Origin: Bradyrhizobium sp. CER78
GTDB lineage: Bacteria > Pseudomonadota > Alphaproteobacteria > Rhizobiales > Xanthobacteraceae
Direction of reading: 5' to 3'
Assembly (NCBI RefSeq): GCF_029846235.1
Contig: NZ_JARVWP010000006.1
Span: forward strand, 186,001 to 250,000
DNA: 64,000 nt
The position numbers and the translations under genes were made by a program. Shown in pieces: positions 1 through 9,297 of this stretch (the stretch's first letter is position 1; every line of letters begins with the position of its first letter). The notes below the pieces were generated by a model, which searched no databases, had not been told where the DNA came from, and saw only the letters and a program-made list of their open reading frames with translations.

Positions 1-1190
1 CCGCAGGCCTCGGCGCCGCGCATGCGCTGAAGGGCACCGGCCTCTCCAGCATCGTGCTGGAAGCCCGCGACCGCCTCGGCGGCCGCGCGCACACGATCCA
101 GGCCGCGCCTGACGTGGTGTTCGACGTCGGCTGCGGCTGGTTGCACTCGGCCGACCAGAACAGCTTTGTCGGCATCGCCAAGCAACTCGACTTCGAGCTC
201 AACAAGGACCTGCCGCCGTGGCGCGAGCGCGCCTATGGCAAGGCATTCCCGCAGGCCGATCGCGACGCGTTCATGCTTGCGCTCGACGAATTCTACGATC
301 GCCTCGAAGAGGCCGCGCGCAGTGGCAAGGACGGCTCGGCCGATCGCTACCTCGAGCCCGGCAACCGCTGGAACCCGATGATCGATGCGATCTCGACCTA
401 TGTGAACGGATGCGAGCTCGACCAGCTGTCAATCCTCGATTTCGACGCCTATGAGGACAGCAACGTCAATTGGCGGGTGCGGCGCGGCTATGGCGCGCTG
501 GTCTCGGCCTACGGCGAACAAGTATCGGTCGCGCTGAACTGCGAGGTCAGGCTGATCGATCACTCCAGCAAGCGGATCCGCATCGAGACCTCGCGCGGCG
601 TGCTGGAGGCGGACCGGGTGATCGTCACCGTGCCGACCAACCTGATCGCCGATGAGGCAATCCGCTTCTCGCCCGCGCTGCCGGACAAGCTCGATGCCGC
701 GCGCGGGCTGCCGCTCGGCCTCGCCGACAAGGTGACCTTGGCGCTCGCCGAACCCGAGGCGCTGCCGAAGGAAGGCAATCTGCGCGGAGCCACCATGCGC
801 ACCGAGATGGGCACCTACCACATCCGCCCGTTCGGCCAGCCCTGCATCGAGGGCTTCTTCGGCGGCCGCTTTGCGCAAGCGCTCGAAGATGCCGGCGACG
901 GCGCCATCGCCGCGCACAGTATCGACGAGATCGTCTCGTTCCTCGGCAATGATTTCCGCCGCAAGCTGCAGCCGCTCAGCGAATCCCGCTGGGCCCACGA
1001 CCCGTTCGCTCGCGGCTCCTATTCGCACGCGCTGCCCGGCCACGCCGACAAGCGTGCCATGCTGGCCGCCCCGGTCGACGGCCGGCTGTTCTTCGCCGGC
1101 GAAGCGACGTCGCCGCATTTCTTCTCGACCGCCCATGGCGCGCGGGACAGCGGTGAGAGGGCGGCGAAGGAAGTGTTGTCCCGCAAGTAG
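1..1190 (+). CDS. FAD-dependent amine oxidase, 5' end cut by window edge
   Basis: The frame is open from base 3, and the residues before the first in-window GTG (54) read AGLGAAHALKGTG. That is the helix after a dinucleotide-binding GxGxxG, so the true start lies outside the window. It continues LEARDRLGGRAHT, the standard flavin amine-oxidase segment, and ends with RLFFAGEATSPHFFSTAHGA, the C-terminal FAD-contacting block. The family oxidises amines with FAD and releases aldehyde, ammonia and hydrogen peroxide; the substrate cannot be told here. It has no co-directional partner in the window; a palindromic repeat follows the stop. Family assignment is firm, substrate unknown. Confidence 0.88.
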   Translation, partial: AGLGAAHALKGTGLSSIVLEARDRLGGRAHTIQAAPDVVFDVGCGWLHSADQNSFVGIAKQLDFELNKDLPPWRERAYGKAFPQADRDAFMLALDEFYDRLEEAARSGKDGSADRYLEPGNRWNPMIDAISTYVNGCELDQLSILDFDAYEDSNVNWRVRRGYGALVSAYGEQVSVALNCEVRLIDHSSKRIRIETSRGVLEADRVIVTVPTNLIADEAIRFSPALPDKLDAARGLPLGLADKVTLALAEPEALPKEGNLRGATMRTEMGTYHIRPFGQPCIEGFFGGRFAQALEDAGDGAIAAHSIDEIVSFLGNDFRRKLQPLSESRWAHDPFARGSYSHALPGHADKRAMLAAPVDGRLFFAGEATSPHFFSTAHGARDSGERAAKEVLSRK

Positions 1191-1196
1191 CCGCAT

Positions 1197-1280
1197 CGTC
1201 ATTGCGAGCGAAGCGAAGCAATCCATTTCACCGCTTGCTGAGACATGGATTGCTTCGTCGCTTCGCTCCTCGCAATGACG
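1197..1280. repeat. Palindromic intergenic repeat (CGTCATTGCGAGCGAAGCG type)
   Basis: CGTCATTGCGAGCGAAGCGA at the left is matched by its inverted copy CGCTTCGCTCCTCGCAATGACG at the right, giving a long imperfect hairpin. It lies between two convergent genes and may act as a bidirectional terminator, but it looks like a dispersed repeat. Confidence 0.75.
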
Positions 1281-1287
1281 GCAGAAA

Positions 1288-1695
1288 CTACTCCAACACC
1301 CGCGCCCGCATGTCCGTGTCGGGCACGAAACACGTCTCATACTTGCCGAAGATCTTGTAGCGGTTGCGTGCGATGAGGCTGTAGACGGCGTCGCGCAGCG
1401 GTTTTGGCACCGCGAACAGCGCGCTTGTCCAGCCCCAGCCGGGGAGATGGCTCAGCACCGTCAGCGCGGCATCCGACTTCATCCAAGCGATGCCGCCATG
1501 GACAACGGCGTTGGTGTCGGGATCCTCGGGGTCGATGCCGAAGGTCTTCGCCAGCCGCGTGCCGTAATCGGACTGGATAGGGGTGAAGCGAAAGCGGCGA
1601 GCCTTATCTCGGGCGACGACGAAGCGGACCCAGCGCGAGCAGAAGATGCAGACGCCGTCGTAGAGGATCACGTCGTCGTCGGGCCAGCTCGTCAT
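1288..1695 (-). CDS. DCC-family (DUF393) thiol-disulfide oxidoreductase-like protein
   Basis: 135 aa. Near the N-terminus it has LYDGVCIFC (residues 11-19), the DGxCxxC signature that names the DCC family. The rest (FTPIQSDYG, then RYKIFGKYETCF near the end) follows the family pattern. The family has a predicted thioredoxin-like redox centre, but no reaction is established for this branch. There is no signal peptide, so it is probably cytoplasmic. It lies downstream of the SDR/DoxX gene on the same strand with a dispersed repeat between, so co-transcription is possible but not shown. Confidence 0.85.
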   Translation of the reverse strand: MTSWPDDDVILYDGVCIFCSRWVRFVVARDKARRFRFTPIQSDYGTRLAKTFGIDPEDPDTNAVVHGGIAWMKSDAALTVLSHLPGWGWTSALFAVPKPLRDAVYSLIARNRYKIFGKYETCFVPDTDMRARVLE

Positions 1696-1708
1696 CTTGT
1701 TTTCCTTC

Positions 1709-1755
1709 GACGCGTTTTCTTCACGCGAACCGGTCCCACTTCGCTTGAAAACGCT
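1709..1755. repeat. Dispersed repeat (GACGCGTTTTCTTCACGCGAACCGG ... GAAAACGCT type)
   Basis: GACGCGTTTTCTTCACGCGA followed by ACCGG and an inverted CGCTTGAAAACGCT. The same element recurs at 37073-37143 and, decayed, at 34830-34875. Its right end touches the stop codon of the SDR/DoxX gene. Confidence 0.7.
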
Positions 1756-3082
1756 ATCGGTTATCCAATGTCAGCAGCGCCACCAGCATCAGCACGATCG
1801 CAGGTCCCGTCTTCACCAGCGCGCCGAGCGGCTCGATCCAGAGATCAGGCGTCAGGACCGCCGATCCCGCCATGTAGCCGAGCGAGGCAATGATGCCGGC
1901 AACAAGGCCGAACGCCGCGGTGCGGCGGATCACGATCAGCACACCGATGCTCATGTCCATCAGGCTGGTCAACACCGTCACCGGTCCGACCAGGGCAGGA
2001 GGGAAGTGATGCGCGCTCAGAATACCGGCGGCGGCATCATAGGAAATGACCAGCGCGATGAAACCGGAAGCAACCCAGAACAGCACGAGGCTTGCGAAGA
2101 TCAGCGCCTTGATCAGGAACAGCCGCGCAAACCATTTGTCCTGGATCGTCGCGGGACGGCCGCCGACCGCCTGCGCGATCGTCTTCGGCACGATGCCGGT
2201 CGCTGCCATCCAGGCCGTGGGATCACCGGTGACGCCGCGGCGCAGCTCGGCGATCGCATTGGAGCGCATCGGCGGCATCCAGCCGAGACTGCTCGTGAGA
2301 TCGCCGAGACGGGCGCCGAGATCGATCAGGAACGACGGGGACGCGATGCGAAAATGTTTCGCCGTGCCGAATGACCAGCGGAACTGGGCGATGACGCCGC
2401 CGAGCGAGACCGGCTGTGGCTGCATCAGGTCCCATGTCACCGAGCGCACGGCTTCGTCGGCGACATCGCGCGCCGCGAGCCAGGCGATAGTCGCGGCGAT
2501 GTCCTCGACCGCAACCGGCTGGAACGGCGTTGCCGCCTCGTCGGCCGGCAAATCCACCGGCAGCGCCGCCAACGCGCGCAGCATGGCGCTACCGCCATAG
2601 GCCGATGGCGCAATCACAAAACCGGGGCGCAGGATCGCGTAGGCGATGCCGGACTCAGCGATCAGCCGTTCGGCCTCGCGCTTGGTGGTGCTGAAGGCCG
2701 TGCGATCCTCACTGGCTGCGCCGGGAATCGAAACGTGCACCAGACGGATGGCGCGATGGCTGTCGCGGATCGCTTGCAGCAGTCGCGCCACGAAGTCGCG
2801 ATGCACCGCGCGCGTGTCGCTGCCCGGACCGTCCTGCAGCACGCCGAGGCAGTTCACGACGACATCGGCCTCATGCGTGCGAAGCAGTTGCGTCAGCTCA
2901 GCGACATCCATCGCCATCACGGGCAGTTCGAGGTCGGCTGCGCTCATCTTTTGTGCGGCCGTGAAATGCCGCGCGATCCCGATCGCGCGGAAGCCGCGCG
3001 CCCTCAGATCGTCGGTGACATAGCGTCCGATCAGGCCCGACGCGCCGAGCACGAGGATATTGTGTGATGCACCGTCACTCAT
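1754..3082 (-). CDS. SDR/NAD-dependent epimerase-like protein with C-terminal DoxX-like membrane domain
   Basis: 442 aa. The N-terminal half is an extended/atypical SDR: LVLGASGLIGRYV (about residues 11-23) is the nucleotide-binding glycine motif, and VVNCLGVLQ and RLVHVSIPG follow as the usual strand-end segments. From about residue 320 there are four hydrophobic stretches (for example LIFASLVLFWVASGFIALVI) matching a DoxX-like four-helix membrane domain. A cytosolic NAD(P)-binding domain fused to a membrane domain is a known architecture with no firm function; quinone or redox roles have been suggested for the group. The ATG at 3082 directly precedes the Rossmann fold. Confidence 0.82.
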   Translation of the reverse strand: MSDGASHNILVLGASGLIGRYVTDDLRARGFRAIGIARHFTAAQKMSAADLELPVMAMDVAELTQLLRTHEADVVVNCLGVLQDGPGSDTRAVHRDFVARLLQAIRDSHRAIRLVHVSIPGAASEDRTAFSTTKREAERLIAESGIAYAILRPGFVIAPSAYGGSAMLRALAALPVDLPADEAATPFQPVAVEDIAATIAWLAARDVADEAVRSVTWDLMQPQPVSLGGVIAQFRWSFGTAKHFRIASPSFLIDLGARLGDLTSSLGWMPPMRSNAIAELRRGVTGDPTAWMAATGIVPKTIAQAVGGRPATIQDKWFARLFLIKALIFASLVLFWVASGFIALVISYDAAAGILSAHHFPPALVGPVTVLTSLMDMSIGVLIVIRRTAAFGLVAGIIASLGYMAGSAVLTPDLWIEPLGALVKTGPAIVLMLVALLTLDNR

Positions 3083-3105
3083 GGGGCCCTAGACTATCGT
3101 GTGCC

Positions 3106-3201
3106 GTCATTCCGGGGCGATGCGAAGCATCGAACCCGGAATCTCGAGATTCCCCGGTGCGCAATTGCGCACCTGAGGTTCGCTCCGCGCCCCGGAATGA
3201 C
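3106..3201. repeat. Palindromic repeat, GTCATTCCGGGGCG family, copy 1
   Basis: GTCATTCCGGGGCGATGCG ... CGCCCCGGAATGAC as an outer inverted repeat, with inner palindromes AATCTCGAGATT and GTGCGCAATTGCGCAC. Other copies lie at 5256, 17109 and 59664. It sits between two genes on the same strand. Confidence 0.75.
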
Positions 3202-3210
3202 AACACTGGA

Positions 3211-3678
3211 CTAGAATGGTTTCGCGATCATCAGCCAGAGGATGATCATCACCGAGCCGAAGCCGGGAATCCCGAACAGAAACCAGCGGCGAAACAGCGC
3301 AGCGTAACGCGGCGGCAGTGGAAGACCCTTATCGGCCGCCGCCCGTGCGAGGTCGCGCATCTCCATCTGCATGAAGACAACGGGAACCCAGAACATGCCG
3401 GCCAGTGCGTAGAGCGCCAGCGACAGCAAGAGCCAACGCTCGGTCAGACTGGTTGCCGACAACCACATCAGCAGCCCGCCGCTCACCGGCTGCAGCAGCA
3501 CCGCGCTCAGCGTGAAGATCATGTCCGCGACCACGACGGTCGACGCCGTGCGCGCGATGAAAGACGCGCTTTGCGTGCGATGCGCCGCCAGCATGAAGAA
3601 GGCGATGCCGGTCCCGGTGCCGAGGATCACGATGGCGCCGAGCACATGCAGATATTTGATCAGGAAATAGAGCGTCAT
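3211..3678 (-). CDS. DUF2269-type integral membrane protein
   Basis: 155 aa from the ATG at 3678; longer in-frame starts add a charged non-conserved leader, so I start at MTLYFLIKYLHVLGAI. There are four predicted membrane segments (about residues 1-25, 50-75, 80-105 and 130-152). The KYLHVLGAIVILGTGTGIAFFML opening and RRWFLFGIPGF near the end fit the DUF2269 family, whose function is unknown. No partner gene is evident. Confidence 0.78.
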   Translation of the reverse strand: MTLYFLIKYLHVLGAIVILGTGTGIAFFMLAAHRTQSASFIARTASTVVVADMIFTLSAVLLQPVSGGLLMWLSATSLTERWLLLSLALYALAGMFWVPVVFMQMEMRDLARAAADKGLPLPPRYAALFRRWFLFGIPGFGSVMIILWLMIAKPF

Positions 3679-4039
3679 CGCAGTCCGCTCGCGATCGGGC
3701 CGGTTTAGGCGCGCACAAATGCCGCCGCTGCCATAGGCCGTGCGCGCGCAAAAATCCACTGCGGCTGCGCACCCGGAGTACCCACATCGCGCTTAGCCCG
3801 CACGTCAAATCCTCACGGCGAATCAGCCCCGAATGCGCTTTTTCCAAGCGCCGGCACTGTCATACTGCGCGCGCGATTCACGCTTTGCACAGGGCCGAAC
3901 CAGCGATCGCTCGCTTGAACCCGGCAAGTGTCCTTTTTCGGAACAAGTTTTCATGACACTGATGCAAAAAGCCCACAGGTTAACCGATAATTAACGATGG
4001 ACCTTGAAGGCGGCCCTCCGACTTGCTTTGATTAGATGC
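3679..4039. other. Intergenic region, no gene seen
   Basis: About 360 bases between divergent genes. I see no credible ORF or RNA. An AT-rich stretch with TTAACCGATAATTAA lies at about 3978-3993, close upstream of the acetyltransferase start, and may hold its promoter. Confidence 0.5.
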
Positions 4040-4549
4040 ATGAGCACAACGCTAATCGAGGTCCGGCCAGCCAAAGCTGCAGACGCAGCCTCGGTGGCGT
4101 CTACCCATGACGAAGCCTGGCGCTCGGCGTATCAGGGCATAATCCCCGGCGCCGAACTCGAAAAGCTGATCAATCGCCGTGGCCCGCAGTGGTGGGACAG
4201 CGCCATCCGCAAGGGCAGCCGCGTCAGCGTGCTGGTGTTCGGCGACAGGATCGCGGGCTATGCCAATTACGGCCGCAACCGCGCTCGCAGCCTGCATTTC
4301 GAAGGCGAGATCTACGAGCTCTATCTGCGGCCGGAATTCCAGGGCCTCGGCTTCGGCCGGCGCCTGTTCGCCGCAGCCCGCCGCGACCTGATGCAGAGCG
4401 GCCTGAAGAGCATGGTGATCTGGGCGCTCTCCGACAACGAGCCGGCGACCGAGTTTTACCGCGCGCTGGGCGGCCGGATGGTGGCGCGCTCCTCGGAACG
4501 GTTCGGGCCTAAATCGCTCGACAAGGTCGCTTTCGCCTGGGCCAACTGA
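4040..4549 (+). CDS. GNAT-family N-acetyltransferase
   Basis: 169 aa. I use the ATG at 4040 (MSTTLIEVRPAKAAD) because the GNAT fold begins with the IEVRPAKAAD strand; an upstream in-frame ATG at 4004 adds an unlikely 12-residue leader. LYLRPEFQGLGFGRRLF (about residues 95-111) is the acetyl-CoA pyrophosphate-binding motif, and ALSDNEPATEFYRALGG is the usual motif B region. The family transfers an acetyl group from acetyl-CoA to an amine; the substrate is unknown. Confidence 0.87.
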   Translation: MSTTLIEVRPAKAADAASVASTHDEAWRSAYQGIIPGAELEKLINRRGPQWWDSAIRKGSRVSVLVFGDRIAGYANYGRNRARSLHFEGEIYELYLRPEFQGLGFGRRLFAAARRDLMQSGLKSMVIWALSDNEPATEFYRALGGRMVARSSERFGPKSLDKVAFAWAN

Positions 4550-4714
4550 AAATCCTGCTTCTCTCGCAGCTGCGGCAAGGCTAAACCTGCCTGAGCGTTG
4601 CGCGCGACGGCCAGCCCGGCTCCACGGCCGGGCCTGATGCCGTTTTGCGGCCTGGCGGCGCCAAACAAAAAATCACATCATTCTCAACTTCCAAAAGGCC
4701 ACGCGGAGCAATCC

Positions 4715-5245
4715 ATGCGTATCGACGCCATATCGATCGGAAAAAACCCGCCCCACGACGTCAACGTCATCATCGAGGTTGCCGTCGGCGGCGAGCCCAT
4801 CAAGTACGAGATGGACAAGGAGGCCGGCACGCTCGTGGTGGACCGCTTCCTCTACACGCCGATGCGCTATCCCGGCAATTACGGCTTCATTCCGCACACG
4901 CTCTCGGGCGACGGCGATCCCTGCGACGTGCTGATCGTCAACACCCGCGCGATCGTGCCGGGCGCCGTGATGAGCGTGCGCGTGGTCGGCGTGCTGCTGA
5001 TGGAAGACGAGGCCGGCGGTGACGAGAAGATCATCGCGGTGCCGTCATCGAAGCTGACCCAGCGCTACGACAAGGTGCAGAACTACAGCGACCTGCCAGA
5101 CATCACGCTGCAGCAGATCCAGCACTTCTTCGAGCACTACAAGGATCTCGAGAAGGGCAAGTGGGTGAAGGTGCTGCGCTGGGGCGACGCCGACGAGGCC
5201 CGCAAGCTGATCCTCGAAGGCATCGAGCGCGCGAAGAAGAAGTGA
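4715..5245 (+). CDS. ppa: Inorganic pyrophosphatase (family I)
   Basis: 176 aa, normal length for family I. It hydrolyses pyrophosphate released by nucleic-acid, aminoacyl-tRNA and acyl-CoA synthesis. [14 protein letters not shown], the [11 protein letters not shown] substrate loop and DGDPCDVL (catalytic aspartates of the family signature) are all present. The ATG at 4715 gives the conserved [13 protein letters not shown] start and follows GCGGAG at a suitable distance; the longer in-frame extension upstream has no conservation pattern. Confidence 0.96.
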   Translation: MRIDAISIGKNPPHDVNVIIEVAVGGEPIKYEMDKEAGTLVVDRFLYTPMRYPGNYGFIPHTLSGDGDPCDVLIVNTRAIVPGAVMSVRVVGVLLMEDEAGGDEKIIAVPSSKLTQRYDKVQNYSDLPDITLQQIQHFFEHYKDLEKGKWVKVLRWGDADEARKLILEGIERAKKK

Positions 5246-5255
5246 CGGCGTAGCC

Positions 5256-5339
5256 GTCATTCCGGGGCGATGCGTCAGCATCGAACCCGGAATCTCGAGG
5301 TTCCGGGTTCGCCCGCTCCGCGAGCGCCCCGGAACGACA
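5256..5339. repeat. Palindromic repeat, GTCATTCCGGGGCG family, copy 2
   Basis: GTCATTCCGGGGCGATGCG at the left and GCGCCCCGGAACGAC at the right, with inner GAATCTCGAGGTTCC. It lies between convergent ppa and folD and could act as their shared transcription end. Confidence 0.73.
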
Positions 5340-5342
5340 TCA

Positions 5343-6227
5343 CTACACCGCGGGCGCCGGCAGGCCGGCAATCGCGCAGGCAGCGCGCAGCGTGTTGACC
5401 AGCAGGCACGCCACCGTCATCTGTCCGACGCCGCCAGGCACCGGCGTGATCGCGCCGGCGACATTGAGCGCTTCCTGGAATGCGACGTCGCCGACCAGCT
5501 TCGGCTTGCCGCCGGGCACTGGAATGCGGTTGATGCCGACATCGATCACGGTCGCGCCCGGCTTGATCCAGTCGCCACGCACCATCTCCGGACGGCCGAC
5601 CGCGGCATAGACCAGGTCGGCCTGGGCGCAGAGCTTTGCCAGATCGCGCGAGCGCGAATGCGCGATCGTCACCGTCGCGTTCTCGTTCAGCAGCAACTGC
5701 ACCAGCGGACGGCCGACCAGATTGGAGCGGCCGATCACGATCGCGTTCATGCCCTCGAGCGAGGCATGCACGCTCTTGGTCAGGATGATGCAGCCGAGCG
5801 GCGTGCAGGGCGACAGCGCCGCCAGGCCGCCGGCGAGCCGGCCGGCATTGTTCGGGTGCAGGCCGTCGACGTCCTTGGCCGGGTCGATCGCGTTGATGAT
5901 GGTCTCGGTGTGCAGCGATTTCGGCAGCGGCAGCTGCACCAGGATGCCGTGCACCAGCGGATCGCGGTTGAGCCGCGCGATCAGCGCCAGCAGATCGGCC
6001 TGCGACACGTCCTCCGGCAGCTTGTGCTCGAACGAGGCCATGCCGGCGGCCTGGGTCTGGGTGTGCTTGCTGCGGACATAGACTTCGCTCGCCGGATCGT
6101 GGCCGACCAGCACCACGGCGAGCCCCGGCGTGAGCGCATGCTCGCGCTTGACGCGGGCGACCTCGTCGGCGACGCGGGTGCGAAGCTCGGCGGCGATGGC
6201 TTTTCCGTCAATGATGCGCGCAGTCAT
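5343..6227 (-). CDS. folD: Bifunctional methylenetetrahydrofolate dehydrogenase / methenyl-THF cyclohydrolase
   Basis: 294 aa. FolD interconverts 5,10-methylene-THF and 10-formyl-THF with NADP, supplying purine and formyl-methionine synthesis. Visible motifs are [26 protein letters not shown] (with the catalytic lysine), [18 protein letters not shown] (NADP-binding) and PGGVGQMT near the C-terminus. DUF167 lies immediately upstream on the same strand with one base between its stop and this ATG, so the two are translationally linked. Confidence 0.96.
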   Translation of the reverse strand: MTARIIDGKAIAAELRTRVADEVARVKREHALTPGLAVVLVGHDPASEVYVRSKHTQTQAAGMASFEHKLPEDVSQADLLALIARLNRDPLVHGILVQLPLPKSLHTETIINAIDPAKDVDGLHPNNAGRLAGGLAALSPCTPLGCIILTKSVHASLEGMNAIVIGRSNLVGRPLVQLLLNENATVTIAHSRSRDLAKLCAQADLVYAAVGRPEMVRGDWIKPGATVIDVGINRIPVPGGKPKLVGDVAFQEALNVAGAITPVPGGVGQMTVACLLVNTLRAACAIAGLPAPAV

Positions 6228-6228
6228 G

Positions 6229-6567
6229 TCAGTCCTTCGTCTTTTGGTTCGGCCCGGCCGCCGTCAGCTTACGCAAGGTCTCGCCGAGACCCTTCGGGTC
6301 GCCGGCCACCGCCACCTGCTTCAGCCGCGAGGTGGCGCCGGACAGCAGCTTCACCCTGGCCTTGGGCACGCCGAGCGCCTTGGCCAGCAACTCGGTCACA
6401 GCGCGGTTGGCCTCGCCGCCTTCCGCAATGGCACGCACCCGCACCTTCACCACCGAGCGGCCGTTGGCCAGCGTTTCGATCCCGTCGATGTCGTCGCGGC
6501 CGCCGCGCGGCGTCACGCGCAAGGCGATGCTGATGCCCTCGGTGGAGTAGCGCCAAGGCTCCATCAA
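6229..6567 (-). CDS. DUF167 (YggU-like) protein
   Basis: 112 aa. [18 protein letters not shown], then [22 protein letters not shown] and [24 protein letters not shown] form the complete DUF167 pattern. Function is not established for the family. It sits between the YggT gene and folD on one strand, the frequent yggT-yggU neighbourhood, and its stop is one base from the folD start. Confidence 0.9.
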   Translation of the reverse strand: MMEPWRYSTEGISIALRVTPRGGRDDIDGIETLANGRSVVKVRVRAIAEGGEANRAVTELLAKALGVPKARVKLLSGATSRLKQVAVAGDPKGLGETLRKLTAAGPNQKTKD

Positions 6568-6602
6568 AAAGGATCCATCAGCGGCGGTCCATCGGCGCAG
6601 GA

Positions 6603-6893
6603 TCAGATCACGTTGGGATAGATGTAATAGGCGATCACCCGCTGGAGGAACATGATGATCAGGATCACAATGATCGGCGAGATATCAAGGCCGCCCAGAT
6701 TCGGCATCACGTTGCGAATCGGCCGCAGCACCGGCTCGGTGATCCGGTACAGGAACTCGGCCACCGCCGAGACGAACTGGTTGCGCGTGTTGACCACATT
6801 GAAGGCGACCAGCCAGGACAGGATGGCGGAGGCGATCAAGAGCCAGACATAGAGGTCGAGGACGATGATGACGATGTCGAGAACAGCGCGCAT
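6603..6893 (-). CDS. YggT family membrane protein
   Basis: 96 aa from the ATG at 6893 (MRAVLDIVIIVLDLYVW). The longer ORF upstream reads through a dispersed repeat and is not conserved-looking. Two membrane helices flank the segment SWLVAFNVVNTRNQFV ... YRITEPVLRPIRNVMPNLGGLDISPI, which is the YggT signature. The family is linked in some bacteria to membrane or osmotic functions, but the mechanism is not clear. It is probably co-transcribed with DUF167 and folD. Confidence 0.92.
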   Translation of the reverse strand: MRAVLDIVIIVLDLYVWLLIASAILSWLVAFNVVNTRNQFVSAVAEFLYRITEPVLRPIRNVMPNLGGLDISPIIVILIIMFLQRVIAYYIYPNVI

Positions 6894-6970
6894 ATGTTGG
6901 GGGCTCGCGGGTGGGACGACCAATTGAAGCGCAACGAGACCGGACTGAGCCGCCATCGCGCGTCTTGTTT

Positions 6971-7040
6971 GAGCAGGATCTTTTCGGAAAACCGCTACAC
7001 GCTTTTCGCTAACGCGGCCTGCCGGGTCCGGATCATGCTC
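6971..7040. repeat. GATC-ended palindromic repeat (GAGCATGATCCGGAAAAG family), copy 1
   Basis: GAGCAGGATCTTTTCGGAAAACCGC at one side and TCCGGATCATGCTC at the other. The family also occurs at 10844, 32432, 52503 and 55036, with a fragment at 31537. The longer YggT ORF reads MEHDPDPAGR-like residues out of it, which shows why upstream starts are wrong. Confidence 0.72.
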
Positions 7041-7190
7041 TAAATATCGGTTCATTCCCCCGCAAACAAGGGAAGTTCCCGGCGAGATGGGCTGAAAACC
7101 GTTGTTTCACCGTTCTTGACTTGGCCTTGGGCCGGACTGTAAATGGCGCCCGACTGACGGCCGGGATACTCAGCAACACCCGGCCGCGAT

Positions 7191-7263
<73 letters not shown>

Positions 7264-7266
<3 letters not shown>

Positions 7267-7327
7267 CGCTTCGCCCTTCGGGCTACGCGTGGCGCAGCCA
7301 CGCAGGAGCCTGAAGGGCGAAGCGTGG
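7264..7327. repeat. Hairpin downstream of tRNA-Ala
   Basis: CCACGCTTCGCCCTT (7264-7278) is perfectly matched by AAGGGCGAAGCGTGG (7313-7327), with an inner ACGCGTGG/CCACGC pairing. No T-run follows, so it is more likely a dispersed repeat than a classic terminator. The left arm borrows the tRNA CCA. Confidence 0.7.
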
Positions 7328-7375
7328 TGTCCGGCGAAGCCCAACGGGCGAAGACGGACTAAACCCCCTCCCCCC

Positions 7376-8185
7376 TCACGTCCCCGTAAACCGCGGCGGC
7401 CGCTTCTCCACAAAGCTCGCGACGCCTTCCCGGAAATCATTCCCCTTCAGCGCGATCTGCATCTCGCGGTTGGCGTCGATGGTGGCCTCGGCGAGGGTCT
7501 GGAACGGCACTTCGTAGACCTGGCGCTTGATCACCGCGATCGCGCTCGGGGAGACGAAATCGGCGAGGTCGCGGGCATAGGCGTAGGTTTCCTCGCGCAG
7601 CTTCTCCGGCGGCGAGAGCCGGTTGACGAGGCCGATGCGCAGCGCCTCCGCGGCCGACACGCGCCGTGCCGACATCAAGAGATCGAGCGCGTTGGCATGG
7701 CCGACGATGCGCGGCAGCATCCAGCTGATGCCATGCTCGGCGATCAGGCCGCGCCGTGCGAAGGCAGTCGTGAACACCGCGCTGTCGGCGGCGAAGCGCA
7801 GGTCGCAATACAGCGCGTGAACCAGGCCGATGCCGGCGGTGGCGCCGTTGAGCATCGCGATCACGGGCTTCTTGATGGCGGGGTAGTAGGCGTAACGCGT
7901 CTGCCAATCGGCGCGGCGGTTCATGTCGAACGGAATGCTCTCGCCGCGCCTGACCTCGTTGGGATCGATCCCCTGCAGCGCTTCCATGTCGGCGCCGGCG
8001 CAAAAGCCCCGGCCCGAGCCGGTCAAGATGATGACGCGAACATCGTCGTCGTTCGATGCAGCCTCCATCGCGTGGCGCACGTCGCGCTCCATAATCGCGG
8101 TCCACGCATTCATGCGGTCTGGGCGGTTGAGCGTGATGGTCGCGATCCGGTCGCTGACCTCATAGAGGATGTGCTGGTAGCTCAC
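7376..8185 (-). CDS. Enoyl-CoA hydratase/isomerase (crotonase family)
   Basis: 269 aa from a GTG at 8185, chosen because AGGGAGA lies just upstream and the fold begins SYQHILYEVSDRIATITLNRP. SGRGFCAGADM and NGATAGIGL form the two halves of the CoA oxyanion hole, and RRGLIAEHGISWMLPR carries the catalytic-region glutamate. The family hydrates or isomerises acyl-CoAs, typically in beta-oxidation or degradation of aromatic or branched acids. No neighbouring beta-oxidation genes help fix the substrate. Confidence 0.9.
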   Translation of the reverse strand: MSYQHILYEVSDRIATITLNRPDRMNAWTAIMERDVRHAMEAASNDDDVRVIILTGSGRGFCAGADMEALQGIDPNEVRRGESIPFDMNRRADWQTRYAYYPAIKKPVIAMLNGATAGIGLVHALYCDLRFAADSAVFTTAFARRGLIAEHGISWMLPRIVGHANALDLLMSARRVSAAEALRIGLVNRLSPPEKLREETYAYARDLADFVSPSAIAVIKRQVYEVPFQTLAEATIDANREMQIALKGNDFREGVASFVEKRPPRFTGT

Positions 8186-8296
8186 GGCGATCTCCCTGTG
8201 CCTTGTTGTTATTGATCCGCGCGGCGAGCCGCGCGCGGCAACCGACAGTAGCACATCCATCAGAATGAATAGGCGCCGCGAAATTCCGCGCGGCGG

Positions 8297-9124
8297 CTAT
8301 TCGGCGGCCTGCAGCAGCACCGGCTGCGGCACACGCGCGATCCAGCCGTCGATGAAATGCTTCAGCCACGCGCGCTCGGCGGCATCGTGCACCGCGCGCT
8401 CGGCGAAGTGCAGATGACGCGGTTGCGCGCCAGGGGAATCCATTCGCGCGCAACCGCGCGCGGTCCAGCGATGCATCATCGCGTAGGTCACGTCGGGATG
8501 GAATTGCAGGCCGAAGGCGTTGCCGAACTGGAACGCCTGCACCGGAAAATCGTCGCCCGCTGCAAGCAGGTCCGCGCCCTCGGGCAGTTGAAATCCCTCG
8601 CCATGCCAATGATAGACGCGCGCCGGCCAGTCCGGGCACAGCGTGCGGCCCGCTTCCGTCGGCCTGACCGGGTAATAACCGACCTCGACACGGCCTTGCG
8701 GATGCGGCGCGACGCGCGCGCCGAGTTGCCGCGCCAGCATCTGTGCACCGAGACAAATGCCCAGGAACGGGCGCTGCTCGCGCAAGGGAATTGCGATCCA
8801 GTCGATCTCGCGCCGTATGTAGTCGTCGGGATCATTGGCGCTCATCGGGCCGCCGCAGATCACCGCGCCGGCATGCGCGTCGAGCGTTGCGGGCAGCGCG
8901 TCACCGAAGCGCGGACGGCGGATGTCGAGCGGGTAGCCCAGCGCACGCAGGGCGTTGCCGATCCGGCCGGGAGTCGAGGTCTCCTGATGCAGCACAATCA
9001 GCACCGGCCGGCGCGAAACCTGATCCAAGGTCTGATCCCAAATCTGATCTACCGGCGTGACCGCGGCCGGCCTTCGGTTTGCGAAGGGCACCACGACACG
9101 GGTTTGGTCAGACCGGAACGACAT
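8297..9124 (-). CDS. Class I glutamine amidotransferase-like protein
   Basis: 275 aa. The domain starts at about residue 40 (VLIVLHQETSTPGRIG). PFLGICLGAQMLARQLG holds the nucleophilic cysteine, and YHWHGEGFQLPEGADLL is the usual central block. GLQFHPDVTY holds the histidine, followed by Asp where most members have Glu. It resembles stand-alone GMP-synthase-type amidotransferase domains used on small amines or amino acids; the acceptor is unknown. The first 40 residues are not conserved-looking, and a later start is possible. Confidence 0.87.
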   Translation of the reverse strand: MSFRSDQTRVVVPFANRRPAAVTPVDQIWDQTLDQVSRRPVLIVLHQETSTPGRIGNALRALGYPLDIRRPRFGDALPATLDAHAGAVICGGPMSANDPDDYIRREIDWIAIPLREQRPFLGICLGAQMLARQLGARVAPHPQGRVEVGYYPVRPTEAGRTLCPDWPARVYHWHGEGFQLPEGADLLAAGDDFPVQAFQFGNAFGLQFHPDVTYAMMHRWTARGCARMDSPGAQPRHLHFAERAVHDAAERAWLKHFIDGWIARVPQPVLLQAAE

Positions 9125-9297
9125 TGCCTCTGCTTGAAGGTTTGGCCTCTGCTTAAGGATTCGGCACGTAAGGTGCGATCATAGCTAAGTGGTCGTTAAC
9201 ATCGTGTGAGTTTGCGCACAGACGCACGAAGCAAATCGCGGGCCAGAAACAGCCTTAACGACGATCGAGGGACGTTTCGGGGAGAAGCGAGCAGCGG

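Noticed and set aside
429..1340. 303-codon minus-strand frame over the amine oxidase
   Set aside because: Complement of a real gene; composition is Arg/Gly-rich with no domain, and it runs on into the palindromic repeat.
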